This document shows, piece by piece, positions 26,283 through 35,610 of a stretch of DNA of 64,000 bases (positions are counted from its first letter, which is position 1; the number at the start of each line of letters is the position of its first letter). Source of the DNA: Lewinellaceae bacterium (GTDB lineage: Bacteria; Bacteroidota; Bacteroidia; Chitinophagales; Saprospiraceae); contig JACJYK010000002.1 of the NCBI GenBank assembly GCA_020636135.1, forward strand, positions 62,001-126,000, in the 5' to 3' direction. A program made the translations under genes and the position numbers. The notes below the pieces were generated by a model. It was not told the DNA's origin and searched no databases. It worked only from the letters and a program-made list of their open reading frames with translations.

Positions 26283-26347
26283 TTTATCCGGACCATTTAT
26301 CCGGACAAATAAGCTATACCCGGCAAGCAAATTAAAAAGCCGGGTAT
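26283..26347 (+). promoter_or_regulatory. Direct repeat plus 9-bp hairpin upstream of the envelope cluster
   Basis: TTTATCCGGAC occurs at 26283-26293 and again at 26296-26306, a 13-bp period. A perfect 9-bp inverted repeat follows (ATACCCGGC at 26316-26324 pairing with GCCGGGTAT at 26339-26347, 14-nt loop), ending 48 bp before the barrel gene. The hairpin lacks a T run, so operator or leader RNA are both possible. Confidence 0.45.
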
Positions 26348-26395
26348 CAAACTTTCGATAGCCATCGCTGGCTCGTCGAGTTAATTTAAATTCAA

Positions 26396-27571
26396 ATGAA
26401 AACACTTAGATATACACTTTTATGCGCTATTCTTTGCGTAGCGTTTTCTATTCAGCAGGTAGCTGCTCAGGGATGCGTGGCCATCCGTGGAGGTATGGGA
26501 TGCACCGGTGCCGCCGTTAGTGGTACCAACCTGATATCGCTCAATACCGGCGAATGGCAGGTAGGCCTGAATTACCGCTATTTCCGTTCATTCCGGCATT
26601 TCCGGGGTGATGTAGAAGAAGCCAACCGAGTGCTTGAACACACTGAAGTCGTTAACCTCGTACACAATGCATCCCTAAATGTGGGCTACGGCCTCACCAA
26701 CCGGTTTTCCCTGGGATTAAATCTACCGGTTAGTCATTTTGACCGTTCGTCCCTTTACGAACATTACGGAAATTCCGAATCCTCGAATCCTGACAGAAGT
26801 CGGTTTCATACCCAATCTTTTGGCATAGGAGATTTGCGTGTCACCGGTACCTCCTGGCTCTGGGATCCTGCCGAACATTTTCATGCGAATATGTCAGTGG
26901 GTTTAGGTATCAAAGCCCCGACAGGCGATGCTAACGTCCAGGGTGATTTTCATAAACTGGATGCAGAAGGCCAGGATTACATCCTGACTAAGCCCGTGGA
27001 TCAATCCATCCAGTTAGGTGATGGAGGCTGGGGATTTAGTGTAGAAAGCCAGGGATTCACTACGATATCGTCCAGGCTGGCCCTTTACTATAGCGGGTTT
27101 TACCTTTTCAATCCGAAAAATACTAATGCAACCCTCACCCGGGGCACACTGGTGAATGCCGATCCGCTGACCGCCTACCATTCCGTTGCTGATCAATATG
27201 CGGTCCGTGGGGGTGTAAGTTTTGCTCTTTTGCCCAAGCAAGGTATACTGTTCAACCTGGGAGGGAATTGGGAAGGGGTGCCTTCCAAAGATGTTTTTGG
27301 CAAGAGTGAAGGATTTCGCCGTCCCGGTTACGTGGTTTCGGTTGATCCGGGATTATTTTATGCCGGATCTCACACCACTTTGTCGCTTCGGGTGCCATTT
27401 GCTTTGTACCGCAACCGTATCCTGAGTCAATCGGATATAGCTACGGGTCGTCATGGCGATGCTGCATTCGCTGACTTTCTGGTTGAAATTGGGGCAAGCT
27501 ACCGGTTTGGCGGAAAACATATGGCTATGCCTATGCCAGGGGCCATTCATGATGTAAATCAGAATCATTAG
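26396..27571 (+). CDS. Outer-membrane beta-barrel protein with Cys pair and Met/His-rich tail
   Basis: A 391-residue exported protein: signal peptide ending VAAQ, then alternating amphipathic strands with aromatic girdles (WQVGLNYRYFRSFRHF, NASLNVGYGLTNRFSLGLNLP) up to the C-terminal strand VEIGASYRFGG. It resembles the transporter-like barrels often labelled MetA-pathway of phenol degradation. Two oddities flank the barrel. The mature N-terminus carries two cysteines (GCVAIRGGMGC), and after the last strand comes a tail HMAMPMPGAIHDVNQNH rich in Met and His, which looks able to bind copper or another soft metal. It opens a run of four cluster genes. Function is not established. Confidence 0.72.
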   Translation: MKTLRYTLLCAILCVAFSIQQVAAQGCVAIRGGMGCTGAAVSGTNLISLNTGEWQVGLNYRYFRSFRHFRGDVEEANRVLEHTEVVNLVHNASLNVGYGLTNRFSLGLNLPVSHFDRSSLYEHYGNSESSNPDRSRFHTQSFGIGDLRVTGTSWLWDPAEHFHANMSVGLGIKAPTGDANVQGDFHKLDAEGQDYILTKPVDQSIQLGDGGWGFSVESQGFTTISSRLALYYSGFYLFNPKNTNATLTRGTLVNADPLTAYHSVADQYAVRGGVSFALLPKQGILFNLGGNWEGVPSKDVFGKSEGFRRPGYVVSVDPGLFYAGSHTTLSLRVPFALYRNRILSQSDIATGRHGDAAFADFLVEIGASYRFGGKHMAMPMPGAIHDVNQNH

Positions 27572-27588
27572 TCACTAATCGCCAGTAA
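27568..27588. repeat. Degenerate 7-bp repeat at a stop codon
   Basis: ATTAGTC, ACTAATC and GCCAGTA follow in 7-bp phase at 27568-27588. The TAG stop of the barrel gene (27569-27571) lies in the first unit. The units are more diverged than in the other arrays. Confidence 0.4.
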
Positions 27589-27695
27589 GGTTTGCCAGAA
27601 AGGAAGTTCCTAAGCGGGTTGCGTTTAGGCTTCTACCCTTTTACCCGGCTACAGCCGGTCGGCAATCCATTATTCAACACATGAAGTCACCAACG

Positions 27696-28625
27696 ATGAA
27701 AAAAATAACCTTTATTTCACTGCTATTTCTATGCCTGTTCGGCCCGGGTCAGGCACAAACCGCCTTCGATGCCATTATGATGCAACCGGGGGAAATTTGT
27801 GTGGTTGCCGGATACGAACATGGCTCGTTTGATCATTACTGGGAAGGAACCTACCTCCGGACCAATGCAACCATCGCCACGGTTTATCGCAATTCCGGAT
27901 TTGCCGGAGCGGCCATTGGCCTTACAGACCGCATCAATTTTTTATTCACGATTCCCTATGTCCAGACACATTCTTCTGAACCCAACGGGGGCAAATTTGC
28001 CGGTGCCAGGGGACTGCAGGACCTGGGCCTGGATATCAAGTTAAATCTGGTGGAGCGGACAACGGGAAAAGGTACTCTGCAGGTGTTGACCAATGTAGGA
28101 TTTGCGACACCGCTAACGAATTATTTGTCGGATTACCGTCCCTACAGCATTGGTAACGGGACCGGAGAACTGAATGTCCGGGGAATCCTGCAGTACAGGA
28201 CATCCATCGGTTTTTATGGCAGAGGAAGCCTTGCCTATTTGTGGCGCGGTCAGACCAAGGCCGAGCGGGACTACTATTACAACAATGGAAGTTATTATAC
28301 CGCCTGGATGGATGTACCCAGCGCTCTTCAATATCAGTTGGTTGCTGGAAAATGGATGCTGGACAACCACCTGAAAGCAGAATTGGCTTATACCGGGCTG
28401 CATTCCTTATCCGGGGATGATGTCAGGGCCTATAATGCCGCACAACCTACGAACAAGGTGCATGCGGGTTTACTCCGGGTCAATGCCCAGTACTATTTTA
28501 AGCGAATCACCGGATTGGGCGTGCTCGGCTATTATGGCAACACCCTGTCCGGGCGTAATACCGGCAAGATGCAACTCTGGGGTGGAGGCATCACCTATCA
28601 ATTTCCCGTGTGGAAGCATTCATAA
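27696..28625 (+). CDS. Outer-membrane transporter-like beta-barrel
   Basis: A 309-residue outer-membrane barrel. The ATG at 27696 gives a clean signal peptide (KKITFISLLFLCLFGPGQAQ); an in-frame ATG at 27681 would add five residues. The mature protein has strands typical of the putative MetA-pathway barrels, for example AGAAIGLTDRINFLFTIPYV, GLDIKLNLVERTTGKGTLQVL and the final WGGGITYQFPVW ending in an aromatic. It follows the first barrel by ~125 bp and precedes the haloperoxidase-like lipoprotein by 20 bp, so barrel and lipoprotein genes are almost certainly co-transcribed. The transported compound is unknown. Confidence 0.75.
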   Translation: MKKITFISLLFLCLFGPGQAQTAFDAIMMQPGEICVVAGYEHGSFDHYWEGTYLRTNATIATVYRNSGFAGAAIGLTDRINFLFTIPYVQTHSSEPNGGKFAGARGLQDLGLDIKLNLVERTTGKGTLQVLTNVGFATPLTNYLSDYRPYSIGNGTGELNVRGILQYRTSIGFYGRGSLAYLWRGQTKAERDYYYNNGSYYTAWMDVPSALQYQLVAGKWMLDNHLKAELAYTGLHSLSGDDVRAYNAAQPTNKVHAGLLRVNAQYYFKRITGLGVLGYYGNTLSGRNTGKMQLWGGGITYQFPVWKHS

Positions 28626-28645
28626 ATCAAACATTCAGAACAATC

Positions 28646-30193
28646 ATGGACTTAAAAAATAAATTTACGCTATTCGGGGTAGTGATTTTTTTTCTGATCG
28701 CTTTGGTCAGTTGTGAGAAGGATCTTCCCCAATACCTGTCGTATGACGCCTATCATTTTGCTACCATTGATAAAAACGGAGGCAATTGGAAACCGGTACT
28801 TCTAAACTCGGGCGATGAGATCCTGATACCCGAACCCGATGCGGTTTCATCCGGGAATTATCAGGCTGAATTGGCCGAGCTGAAATCGGTTTCTTCCAAT
28901 TTGTCAGCGGACCAGAAGGAAGCCGTGAAATACTGGACCAATAATCCGGTCCTGCGGTGGAATGAAATTGCCCTGGAGCTGGTTGCCAAATACAATCTGA
29001 TCCCCGGACCTAATGCAGATAATACCTATACGTTGCCCAATCCACAAAATCCTGGAGCTACTCCAAATTTTCCCTTTGCACATCCTCCCTATGCTGTCAG
29101 GGCACTGGCTTATCTTTCAGTGGCGGAATTGGATGGCCTGATTACCGCCTGGCATTACAAATATGCATTTCAAAGACCTCAACCGGCTCAGGTTGATCCG
29201 TCGATCACACCGGCCTATGCAGACAATGGATTGCCCTCTTATCCCTCCGATGGTGCTGTTGTCGCACGGGTATCACGTGCAATTTTATCCAAGATGTTCC
29301 CACTGGAAGCGGACTACCTGGCTGACAAGGAAGAAGAGCATCTGGCCAGTCTTAAATGGGCGGGACTGAATGTGCAAAGTGACGTCGATGCAGGCGTTTT
29401 AATCGGTGAAAAAATTGCTGAAAAAGCCCTGACCCGAGCCGCTTCGGATGGAATGAGCAAAGCGCAATGCCCGAAGGTTGTCAGTGATTCGATCAAGGCT
29501 GCCGCTTTTGCCCGCTTTGGCTGGCAATGGGATAATCTGGAAATTCCCGCCCGCCCGGTAGGGTTAACGCCGTTATTCGGGCAGGTAAAATTATGGAATG
29601 TACCGGCAGTGGAATTAATCCGGCCGGAGGTGCCTCCCGTACCGGGTTCGTCAGCATACGAGGAAGATGTTCAATTGCTTAAATATTATGCCGATAATAT
29701 GACGCCGGAATGGCGGGCAATCGCCAATTTCTGGCAGGATGGTTTAGGCACCTACACACCACCCGGACACTGGAACCGGATTGCAAAGGAATATGTCGTA
29801 AAGTATGGATTAAACCCCTTGCGGACCGCCCGCCTTATGGCCTATTTAAACATGGCCATGATGGATGCCGGAATCAGTTGCTGGGATGCCAAATATTTTT
29901 ACCATTATCCCCGGCCGATCAATCAAATACAGAATTTCAAAACCATCGCCGGAACGCCTAATTTTCCCAGTTATACATCTGGTCACAGTGTATTTTCTGC
30001 CGCTGCCGCTGAGGTCCTTACCTATGTTTTTCCCCAGGAAAATGACCTGTTTCGCAATTGGGCGCTGGAGGCAGCTATTTCCAGGGTTTATGGCGGTATT
30101 CACTGGAGCTTTGATGCGAAAGTTGGCACCAAACAAGGGATCGATGCAGCCGGATATACGCTGGCTGTGGCCCGGTCCGATGGAGCGGACTAA
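28646..30193 (+). CDS. Vanadium-dependent haloperoxidase/PAP2-like lipoprotein
   Basis: A 515-residue lipoprotein: the signal ends in ALVSC, so the mature cysteine is lipidated. The C-terminal third holds the vanadate/phosphate-binding motifs of the PAP2/vanadium chloroperoxidase family. These are KYFYHYPRP (lysine and arginine), PSYTSGHS (Ser, Gly and H447) and SRVYGGIHW (R480 and H486). The large N-terminal part resembles the companion domain of bacterial haloperoxidase-like proteins. The enzyme could be an acid phosphatase or a haloperoxidase; the motifs alone do not decide. The ATG at 28646 is chosen over an upstream codon because it starts the signal peptide. It is cotranscribed with the preceding barrel. 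Confidence 0.85.
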   Translation: MDLKNKFTLFGVVIFFLIALVSCEKDLPQYLSYDAYHFATIDKNGGNWKPVLLNSGDEILIPEPDAVSSGNYQAELAELKSVSSNLSADQKEAVKYWTNNPVLRWNEIALELVAKYNLIPGPNADNTYTLPNPQNPGATPNFPFAHPPYAVRALAYLSVAELDGLITAWHYKYAFQRPQPAQVDPSITPAYADNGLPSYPSDGAVVARVSRAILSKMFPLEADYLADKEEEHLASLKWAGLNVQSDVDAGVLIGEKIAEKALTRAASDGMSKAQCPKVVSDSIKAAAFARFGWQWDNLEIPARPVGLTPLFGQVKLWNVPAVELIRPEVPPVPGSSAYEEDVQLLKYYADNMTPEWRAIANFWQDGLGTYTPPGHWNRIAKEYVVKYGLNPLRTARLMAYLNMAMMDAGISCWDAKYFYHYPRPINQIQNFKTIAGTPNFPSYTSGHSVFSAAAAEVLTYVFPQENDLFRNWALEAAISRVYGGIHWSFDAKVGTKQGIDAAGYTLAVARSDGAD

Positions 30194-30353
30194 AATGAAG
30201 ATGAACGGAAAATGCAAGACCAGGATGGTTTTTGCCGACCCGGCGTGTTGCATAACATATTGATTTCTTGATGGATGCTTTACGTTGGGCTTGGGTTGAT
30301 GCAATCAGGGACAGCATGCAGAACGCTATTTTTTAATTAAAAAACTCAATTTG

Positions 30354-32549
30354 ATGCAATGGTCTAAATTCCTCACGGTGATAATGTTCTTGGGTATTTT
30401 CAGTGGCATTTTAAGGGGACAAACCGGAAAGGATACCCTAAAAAACATTGATTTGACGGAAATAAAAATTGTGTCTAAACGCAATGAGATTGAACGGTTA
30501 CCAGTCTTACAGGGTACCGACATCTGGGCCGGTAAAAAAAATGAGGTGGTCAATCTGCAAACGGCCAACGTCAATCTGGCGGAAAATAATCCGCGGCAGG
30601 TATTTGCCAAAGTGCCCGGCATCATGGTCTGGGAGATGGATGGTACCGGCAATCAGGTTGGCATTTCTTCCCGGGGACTGAATCCGCACCGCTCCTGGGA
30701 ATTTAATGTTCAGCAGAATGGAGATGTAACCAATTCCGATTTGTTTGGGTACCCGGAGAGCCATTACAATCCGCCCATGGAAGCGCTGCGCCGAATCGAA
30801 ATTGTGCGGGGATCCGGTGCTCTGCAATATGGACCCCAGTTTGGAGGAATGCTTAATTATGTGATCAAAGAGCCGGATACTACGAAAGTGATCTCGTTTG
30901 AGACACAGCAAAGCCGGGGTTCTTTCGGACTCTTCAGTTCATACAATGCGATTGGCGGAAAGGTAGGAAAACTGACTTACCAGGGATACTATAACTTCAG
31001 GCGTTCTGATGGATGGCGTAAAAACAGCGACTACGCTTTTAATGCATGGCATATGGCCGTGGGATACCGGTTCTCAACCAGGGCTGAGCTCAAGGCCAGC
31101 TTATCCCATATGGATTATGTGAATCATTTTGCGGCAGGTCTCACGGATGCCCAGTTTGCGGAGGATCCGCGTCAATCCAACCGGGGGCGCAATTATTTTA
31201 ACCCGACCATCTATCTACCGGCCATTCACTTGACGGTCCAGGCGGCGAAAAAGACGTTGATCACTGCCCGTGCTTCTGCCATCCTGGGCCAACGAAACAG
31301 CGTACAGTTTATAACCCTCCCAACCATTAATGACAGCATTAATGGAGAAACCGACGCTTACAATCCCAGACAGGTAGATCGCGACTATTACCATAGTTAT
31401 CTCGCCCAAGTCAAAATGAGGCAGGATTATACCCTCTTCGGTCATGAAAGTCATCTTTCAGCAGGAGTTCGGTATGGCAACAGCAGGACGTTGAGAAAAC
31501 AAAAAGGCCTGGGAACCACGGAAGCAGATTTTGATCTTTCCCTGCTCGCCCCATATCGGATCGATCTGGAGTTTAAAACGACCAATTATGCCTTGTTTGT
31601 TGAAAATGTCTTGAATCTGACGGACCGCTTGTCCGTAACACCGGGGATGCGGTTGGAACAGGTACGCACGGACATGAGTGGCACCATAACCGGCCTACCG
31701 GCTGCTTCAATTCCTATCCGGCTGCATCGGGCATTTCCTTTATTCGGGGTTGGTCTGGAGTACAATTTCTCGTCACTGGTTGATGGGTATGCGAATTTCA
31801 CGCAAAATTTCCGGCCGGTTCTGCATTCTGACCTGATACCGGCAACGGATCTGGACCGTGTCAATCCGGATCTGCAGGATGCCAAAGGCTACAACACGGA
31901 ATTTGGCGTGCGCGGCGCATTGGCCGGGTACTTGCGTTTTGATGTCAATTATTTCCGGCTCCAGTACAACGATCGCATCGGCACCCTGATTCAGAACGAC
32001 CAGGGGAACACCTATTTTTATAAAACCAATATCGGGGACCTGACCAATCAGGGTCTGGAGCTTTTTGTAGAATTCCATCCATTGGAAATTGCTTCTGCTG
32101 CAACGAATGGATTTGATGTTTTCCTCTTTGGTTCCACCGCGTACAACCACGCAAGATATACCCACGGAACCGTTGTGTTAAACGGGGAAAATGTTGATAT
32201 CGCGAGTAAGACGGGCGAAAATATCCCTGCCTGGATCAGCCGGAATGGCATCACGATGGCGTATGGGTTGCTTTCGTGCACCCTCCAGATGAGTTATGTT
32301 TCCAATTCATTTTCCGATGCGGTGAATACCCGGTCCTTGTACACCGGAGTGAATGGTATCGTGCCCTCTTACCTGATTACGGATTTTAACTTGAGTTATT
32401 ATTTCCTGGATCATTATAATGTAAAAGTGTCGATCGGGAATCTCACGGACAGACATTATTATACTCGTCGTGCTACCGGATATCCCGGGCCGGGTATTTT
32501 ACCTTCCGATGGCAGAAGTTTTATGATTTCAGTAGGTGCCCGGTTTTAG
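30354..32549 (+). CDS. TonB-dependent outer-membrane receptor
   Basis: A 731-residue receptor. A signal peptide (ending LRGQ) precedes a plug domain with the LTEIKIVSKRNEIERLP TonB-box-like region, the VFAKVPGIMVWEMDGTG segment, and RRIEIVRGSGALQYGPQFGG, the classic plug signature. A ~22-strand barrel with many aromatic strand ends follows, finishing in MISVGARF. It is FecA-like in length and style and probably imports an iron or other metal complex, driven by TonB. No SusD partner or carboxypeptidase-like N-terminal extension is present, so it is not a SusC polysaccharide receptor. It ends the envelope cluster and is followed by a strong terminator. Confidence 0.9.
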   Translation: MQWSKFLTVIMFLGIFSGILRGQTGKDTLKNIDLTEIKIVSKRNEIERLPVLQGTDIWAGKKNEVVNLQTANVNLAENNPRQVFAKVPGIMVWEMDGTGNQVGISSRGLNPHRSWEFNVQQNGDVTNSDLFGYPESHYNPPMEALRRIEIVRGSGALQYGPQFGGMLNYVIKEPDTTKVISFETQQSRGSFGLFSSYNAIGGKVGKLTYQGYYNFRRSDGWRKNSDYAFNAWHMAVGYRFSTRAELKASLSHMDYVNHFAAGLTDAQFAEDPRQSNRGRNYFNPTIYLPAIHLTVQAAKKTLITARASAILGQRNSVQFITLPTINDSINGETDAYNPRQVDRDYYHSYLAQVKMRQDYTLFGHESHLSAGVRYGNSRTLRKQKGLGTTEADFDLSLLAPYRIDLEFKTTNYALFVENVLNLTDRLSVTPGMRLEQVRTDMSGTITGLPAASIPIRLHRAFPLFGVGLEYNFSSLVDGYANFTQNFRPVLHSDLIPATDLDRVNPDLQDAKGYNTEFGVRGALAGYLRFDVNYFRLQYNDRIGTLIQNDQGNTYFYKTNIGDLTNQGLELFVEFHPLEIASAATNGFDVFLFGSTAYNHARYTHGTVVLNGENVDIASKTGENIPAWISRNGITMAYGLLSCTLQMSYVSNSFSDAVNTRSLYTGVNGIVPSYLITDFNLSYYFLDHYNVKVSIGNLTDRHYYTRRATGYPGPGILPSDGRSFMISVGARF

Positions 32550-32598
32550 ATCCAATATTATTGACCAACACTTTTTTTCATACCAAATAGTAGCGCAG

Positions 32599-32629
32599 TG
32601 GATGGGAACGAAAGTTCTCATCCATTTTT
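32599..32629 (+). terminator. Rho-independent terminator after the TonB receptor gene
   Basis: An 11-bp stem (32599-32609 with 32614-32624, one G-U pair) is closed by a GAAA tetraloop and followed by TTTTT. It lies 49 bp after the receptor stop and marks the end of the envelope cluster. Confidence 0.85.
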
Positions 32630-32744
32630 CTTAATGACAGATTCATTAAATTTTGTCATCGTATTTTATCTGTGATCGCCTTGGAAAACCTGATATAATA
32701 TTCTATATTAAGAGAAGATAAATTAACGTCCGGACTAAGAGAGA

Positions 32745-34136
32745 ATGATAACCGAATTAGGCGAAAAATTCACGCAGCTATTTAAGAAATACATGCCTGA
32801 TGCATTTGTTTTTGCATTGGGTCTTACTATAATTACGACTGCCGGAGCCTTCCTTTGGACCGATTCTTCCCTGCTGGAAACCATTCAAGCCTGGTATAAA
32901 GGATTCTGGTTGCTGTTGGAATTTGGCATGCAGATGACCTTGATCCTGGTGACCGGTTATAGCATTGCAATTTCTCCTTATGCAGATCGGATGATCGATG
33001 GATTGACGCGAATCATTCGCAAGCCCAATCAGGTTTATCCATTTATTATTCTGATCGGAATGGTGTTCAGCATGATCAGTTGGGGATGGATGGTAATTAC
33101 GGCCGTTTTAGCGAGGCAAATTGCCAGTCGTGTTAAGGGCATCAACTATCCCTATTTGATAGCTTGCGTTTATTTTTCCGGAGGGGTATGGGTAGGTGGC
33201 TTATCCAGTTCCATTCCATTATTGTTGAATACGGAAAATAACTACCTCATTGAAACAGGCATTTTATCGGGCACCATTTCGACGGCACAAACTTTGGGAT
33301 CGGTATTGAATGTCAGCCTAATTCTTTTTTTATTTATCACCGGTCCTTTATTATTTAAATGGCTAGCGCCCCGAAAGCATCTAGATCTTCAGGATATGCA
33401 AACGGAATCCTCCCAGCAAAAACAATTTTCCATCGAGGAAGAGGCGGAGCGCATGAATAATTCCCCAAAATTGATGTCTGACGGCATGAACAACAGCCCC
33501 TGGCTCCAATATTTAATTGCTTGCATGGGCCTGGTTTATATTGTTTACCATTTTATCACCCGGGGATTTGATGTGAATCTCAATATCATGATTTTTATTT
33601 TTATCATGCTTGGCCTGCTGTTTCACCGTACACCGATGCGTTATGGCATTGCAATGAAGCGATCAAGTATGAATATTTCCGGCATTTTATTTCAATTTCC
33701 CTTTTATGCCGGCATCATGGGAATCATGTTGTATACCGGATTGGGTGAAAAACTGGCTTTGACCATGGCTTCGGCCGGTACCATCCACACGTATCCGGTT
33801 TTAGCTTTTTTGAGTGGTGCGGTGGTCAATTTTGCCATTCCTTCTGCCGGCGGAGAGTTTGCAGTAATTGGCCCAAGCATCATCAGTGCAGTCAAGGAAA
33901 TCGGAATGGGGATGCAAGACCCGGAAATCAACCAGATGGTAGTCAGGGCTTCCTTATCCGTAGCTTTTGGAGAGACCCTTACTAATTTATTACAGCCGTT
34001 TTATTTACTTATCATTTTACCGGTTATGGGCCTCGGCATCCGCATTCAGGCGAGAGATGTGATGGGCTACTTACTCATTCCTTTTCTTTTTTATTTCATT
34101 TTTGATATGCTGATGGTCGTCTTTTTGCCGCTTTAG
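32745..34136 (+). CDS. atoE: Short-chain fatty acid transporter, AtoE family
   Basis: A 463-residue integral membrane protein with about a dozen helices that matches the AtoE/short-chain fatty acid uptake family. The N-terminus (LGEKFTQLFKKYMPDAFVFALGLTI) and the conserved WGWMVITAVLARQIA and LSSSIPLLLN stretches are typical. So is the block near the end containing VVNFAIPSAGGEFAVIGP and AFGETLTNLLQPF. It would import acetoacetate, butyrate or similar acids. It is a single-gene unit, not next to the usual ato enzymes, so its substrate is an assumption from the family. It could in principle supply acids for the PHA pathway encoded ~10 kb upstream, but no shared signal is seen. Confidence 0.85.
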   Translation: MITELGEKFTQLFKKYMPDAFVFALGLTIITTAGAFLWTDSSLLETIQAWYKGFWLLLEFGMQMTLILVTGYSIAISPYADRMIDGLTRIIRKPNQVYPFIILIGMVFSMISWGWMVITAVLARQIASRVKGINYPYLIACVYFSGGVWVGGLSSSIPLLLNTENNYLIETGILSGTISTAQTLGSVLNVSLILFLFITGPLLFKWLAPRKHLDLQDMQTESSQQKQFSIEEEAERMNNSPKLMSDGMNNSPWLQYLIACMGLVYIVYHFITRGFDVNLNIMIFIFIMLGLLFHRTPMRYGIAMKRSSMNISGILFQFPFYAGIMGIMLYTGLGEKLALTMASAGTIHTYPVLAFLSGAVVNFAIPSAGGEFAVIGPSIISAVKEIGMGMQDPEINQMVVRASLSVAFGETLTNLLQPFYLLIILPVMGLGIRIQARDVMGYLLIPFLFYFIFDMLMVVFLPL

Positions 34137-34276
34137 GATTCCTTTACTTTCGAAATGGCAACTGCTTTTAATCACTCAATTCTTCTCCGTGCCTGCAAAT
34201 TTCCAATGCAATAGAAAGTTTCTGTTTGCTAATTTTTCGGATCTTCAACCATCATTCCTGCAAAACCGACCTTAAA

Positions 34277-35563
34277 ATGGAGAACCAATCCTTCGACACC
34301 AATTGGAGTATCCTCCAGAAAATCGCTTTCCGATTCGTCTTTTTATTCTTTTTGCTTTTCATTGTTTTCGTAAATAACGGTACCTATCCGCTGTGGGGAT
34401 ACCTAATGAAGTATCCGAACGAATGGCTGCACCATTTCATACCGTGGGTAGGCAAAAAGATACTTCACCTTTCATACGATATTACCGTTTTTACCAATGG
34501 CAGCGGTGATACCACCTACGATTATGTCATCCTGTTTGTGATCCTGGTGATATCCTTGACCGGAACCTTGATCTGGTCGATTGTTGACCGCCGTAACAGG
34601 AATTATCAAACGCTCTATTATTGGCTGACTGTTGCCATCCGTTTTTATGTAGGATTAATGTTGATTAATTACGGGTTGGTCAAGGTGATCAAATTGCAAT
34701 TTTCCTACCCCGGTGTTTACCGGCTGGGTCAGCTCTACGGAGACTCATCACCGATGGGATTAGCATGGACTTTTTTGGGCTTTTCCAAAGGTTATAACCT
34801 GTTTATGGGTATTGCAGAGGTTTCCGCCGTTTTATTGTTGTTCCGCAGGACGATGACCGCAGGAGCTATTATTACCCTGATGACCACAACGAATGTCATG
34901 GCAGTCAATTATTTCTACGACGTGCCGGTGAAAATCGTCTCCACGGCGTTGGTGACCATGACCTTATTCCTCCTGGCTCATGATTTGGAGCGTCTGCTCA
35001 AATTTTTATTTACCGGACAGGCTGTTGCACTACCGGTCATTCAAGCTCCGGAGATCGAAAGGAGATGGCTCCGGATTGCCAAATGGATCGTCAAGGGGTT
35101 GATTCTGGGTTATTCCCTGATCTATGGAACGATACAGGTTCTGGGAGCGCGGAAGCAGTACGGCGATCAGGCTCCCAAGCCGCCACTTTACGGTCTCTAC
35201 CAGGTGGATTTATTTGTGAAAAACAACGATACCATACCTCCGTTGATGACGGATACCATACGATGGAATCAATTGGCCATTCAGTGGCCCGGATCCGCAA
35301 ATATCCGGTATATGGACGCGCACACCGCCCGTTATGCGACCGATGTGGATACCGTAGCTCACGAGCTTGAGATGACATCCCGGTCCGATACGACACAGCG
35401 CTATGCATTTCAGTATACGCTTGATGATTCCGGGACCTTCATTTTGAACGGCATTCAGCAAACGGATACGCTGTTGATCCGGATGACCCGCAAAAACCTG
35501 CAAGAATTTGAATTGGTAAAACGTTCTTTCCACTGGATCAATGAATACCCCTACAACCGATGA
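34277..35563 (+). CDS. DoxX-like membrane protein
   Basis: A 428-residue membrane protein. The ATG at 34277 is preferred over the TTG 51 bp upstream because it starts a plausible N-terminus (MENQSFDTNW). The central part carries the DoxX-family pattern: YVGLMLINYGLVKVIKLQF, a helix with GIAEVSAVLLLFRRTMTAGAI, and then VNYFYDVPVKI. About seven or eight helices are followed by a ~150-residue C-terminal soluble domain that begins after GARKQYGDQAP. DoxX-like proteins are linked to thiosulfate:quinone oxidoreductase subunits or redox membrane complexes, but in Bacteroidota most are of unknown function. It stands between the AtoE transporter and a methyltransferase. Confidence 0.75.
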   Translation: MENQSFDTNWSILQKIAFRFVFLFFLLFIVFVNNGTYPLWGYLMKYPNEWLHHFIPWVGKKILHLSYDITVFTNGSGDTTYDYVILFVILVISLTGTLIWSIVDRRNRNYQTLYYWLTVAIRFYVGLMLINYGLVKVIKLQFSYPGVYRLGQLYGDSSPMGLAWTFLGFSKGYNLFMGIAEVSAVLLLFRRTMTAGAIITLMTTTNVMAVNYFYDVPVKIVSTALVTMTLFLLAHDLERLLKFLFTGQAVALPVIQAPEIERRWLRIAKWIVKGLILGYSLIYGTIQVLGARKQYGDQAPKPPLYGLYQVDLFVKNNDTIPPLMTDTIRWNQLAIQWPGSANIRYMDAHTARYATDVDTVAHELEMTSRSDTTQRYAFQYTLDDSGTFILNGIQQTDTLLIRMTRKNLQEFELVKRSFHWINEYPYNR

Positions 35564-35610
35564 TCCGGTAAGGACCGTTAATAATTGGACACACGGACTA
35601 AAATATCCCA

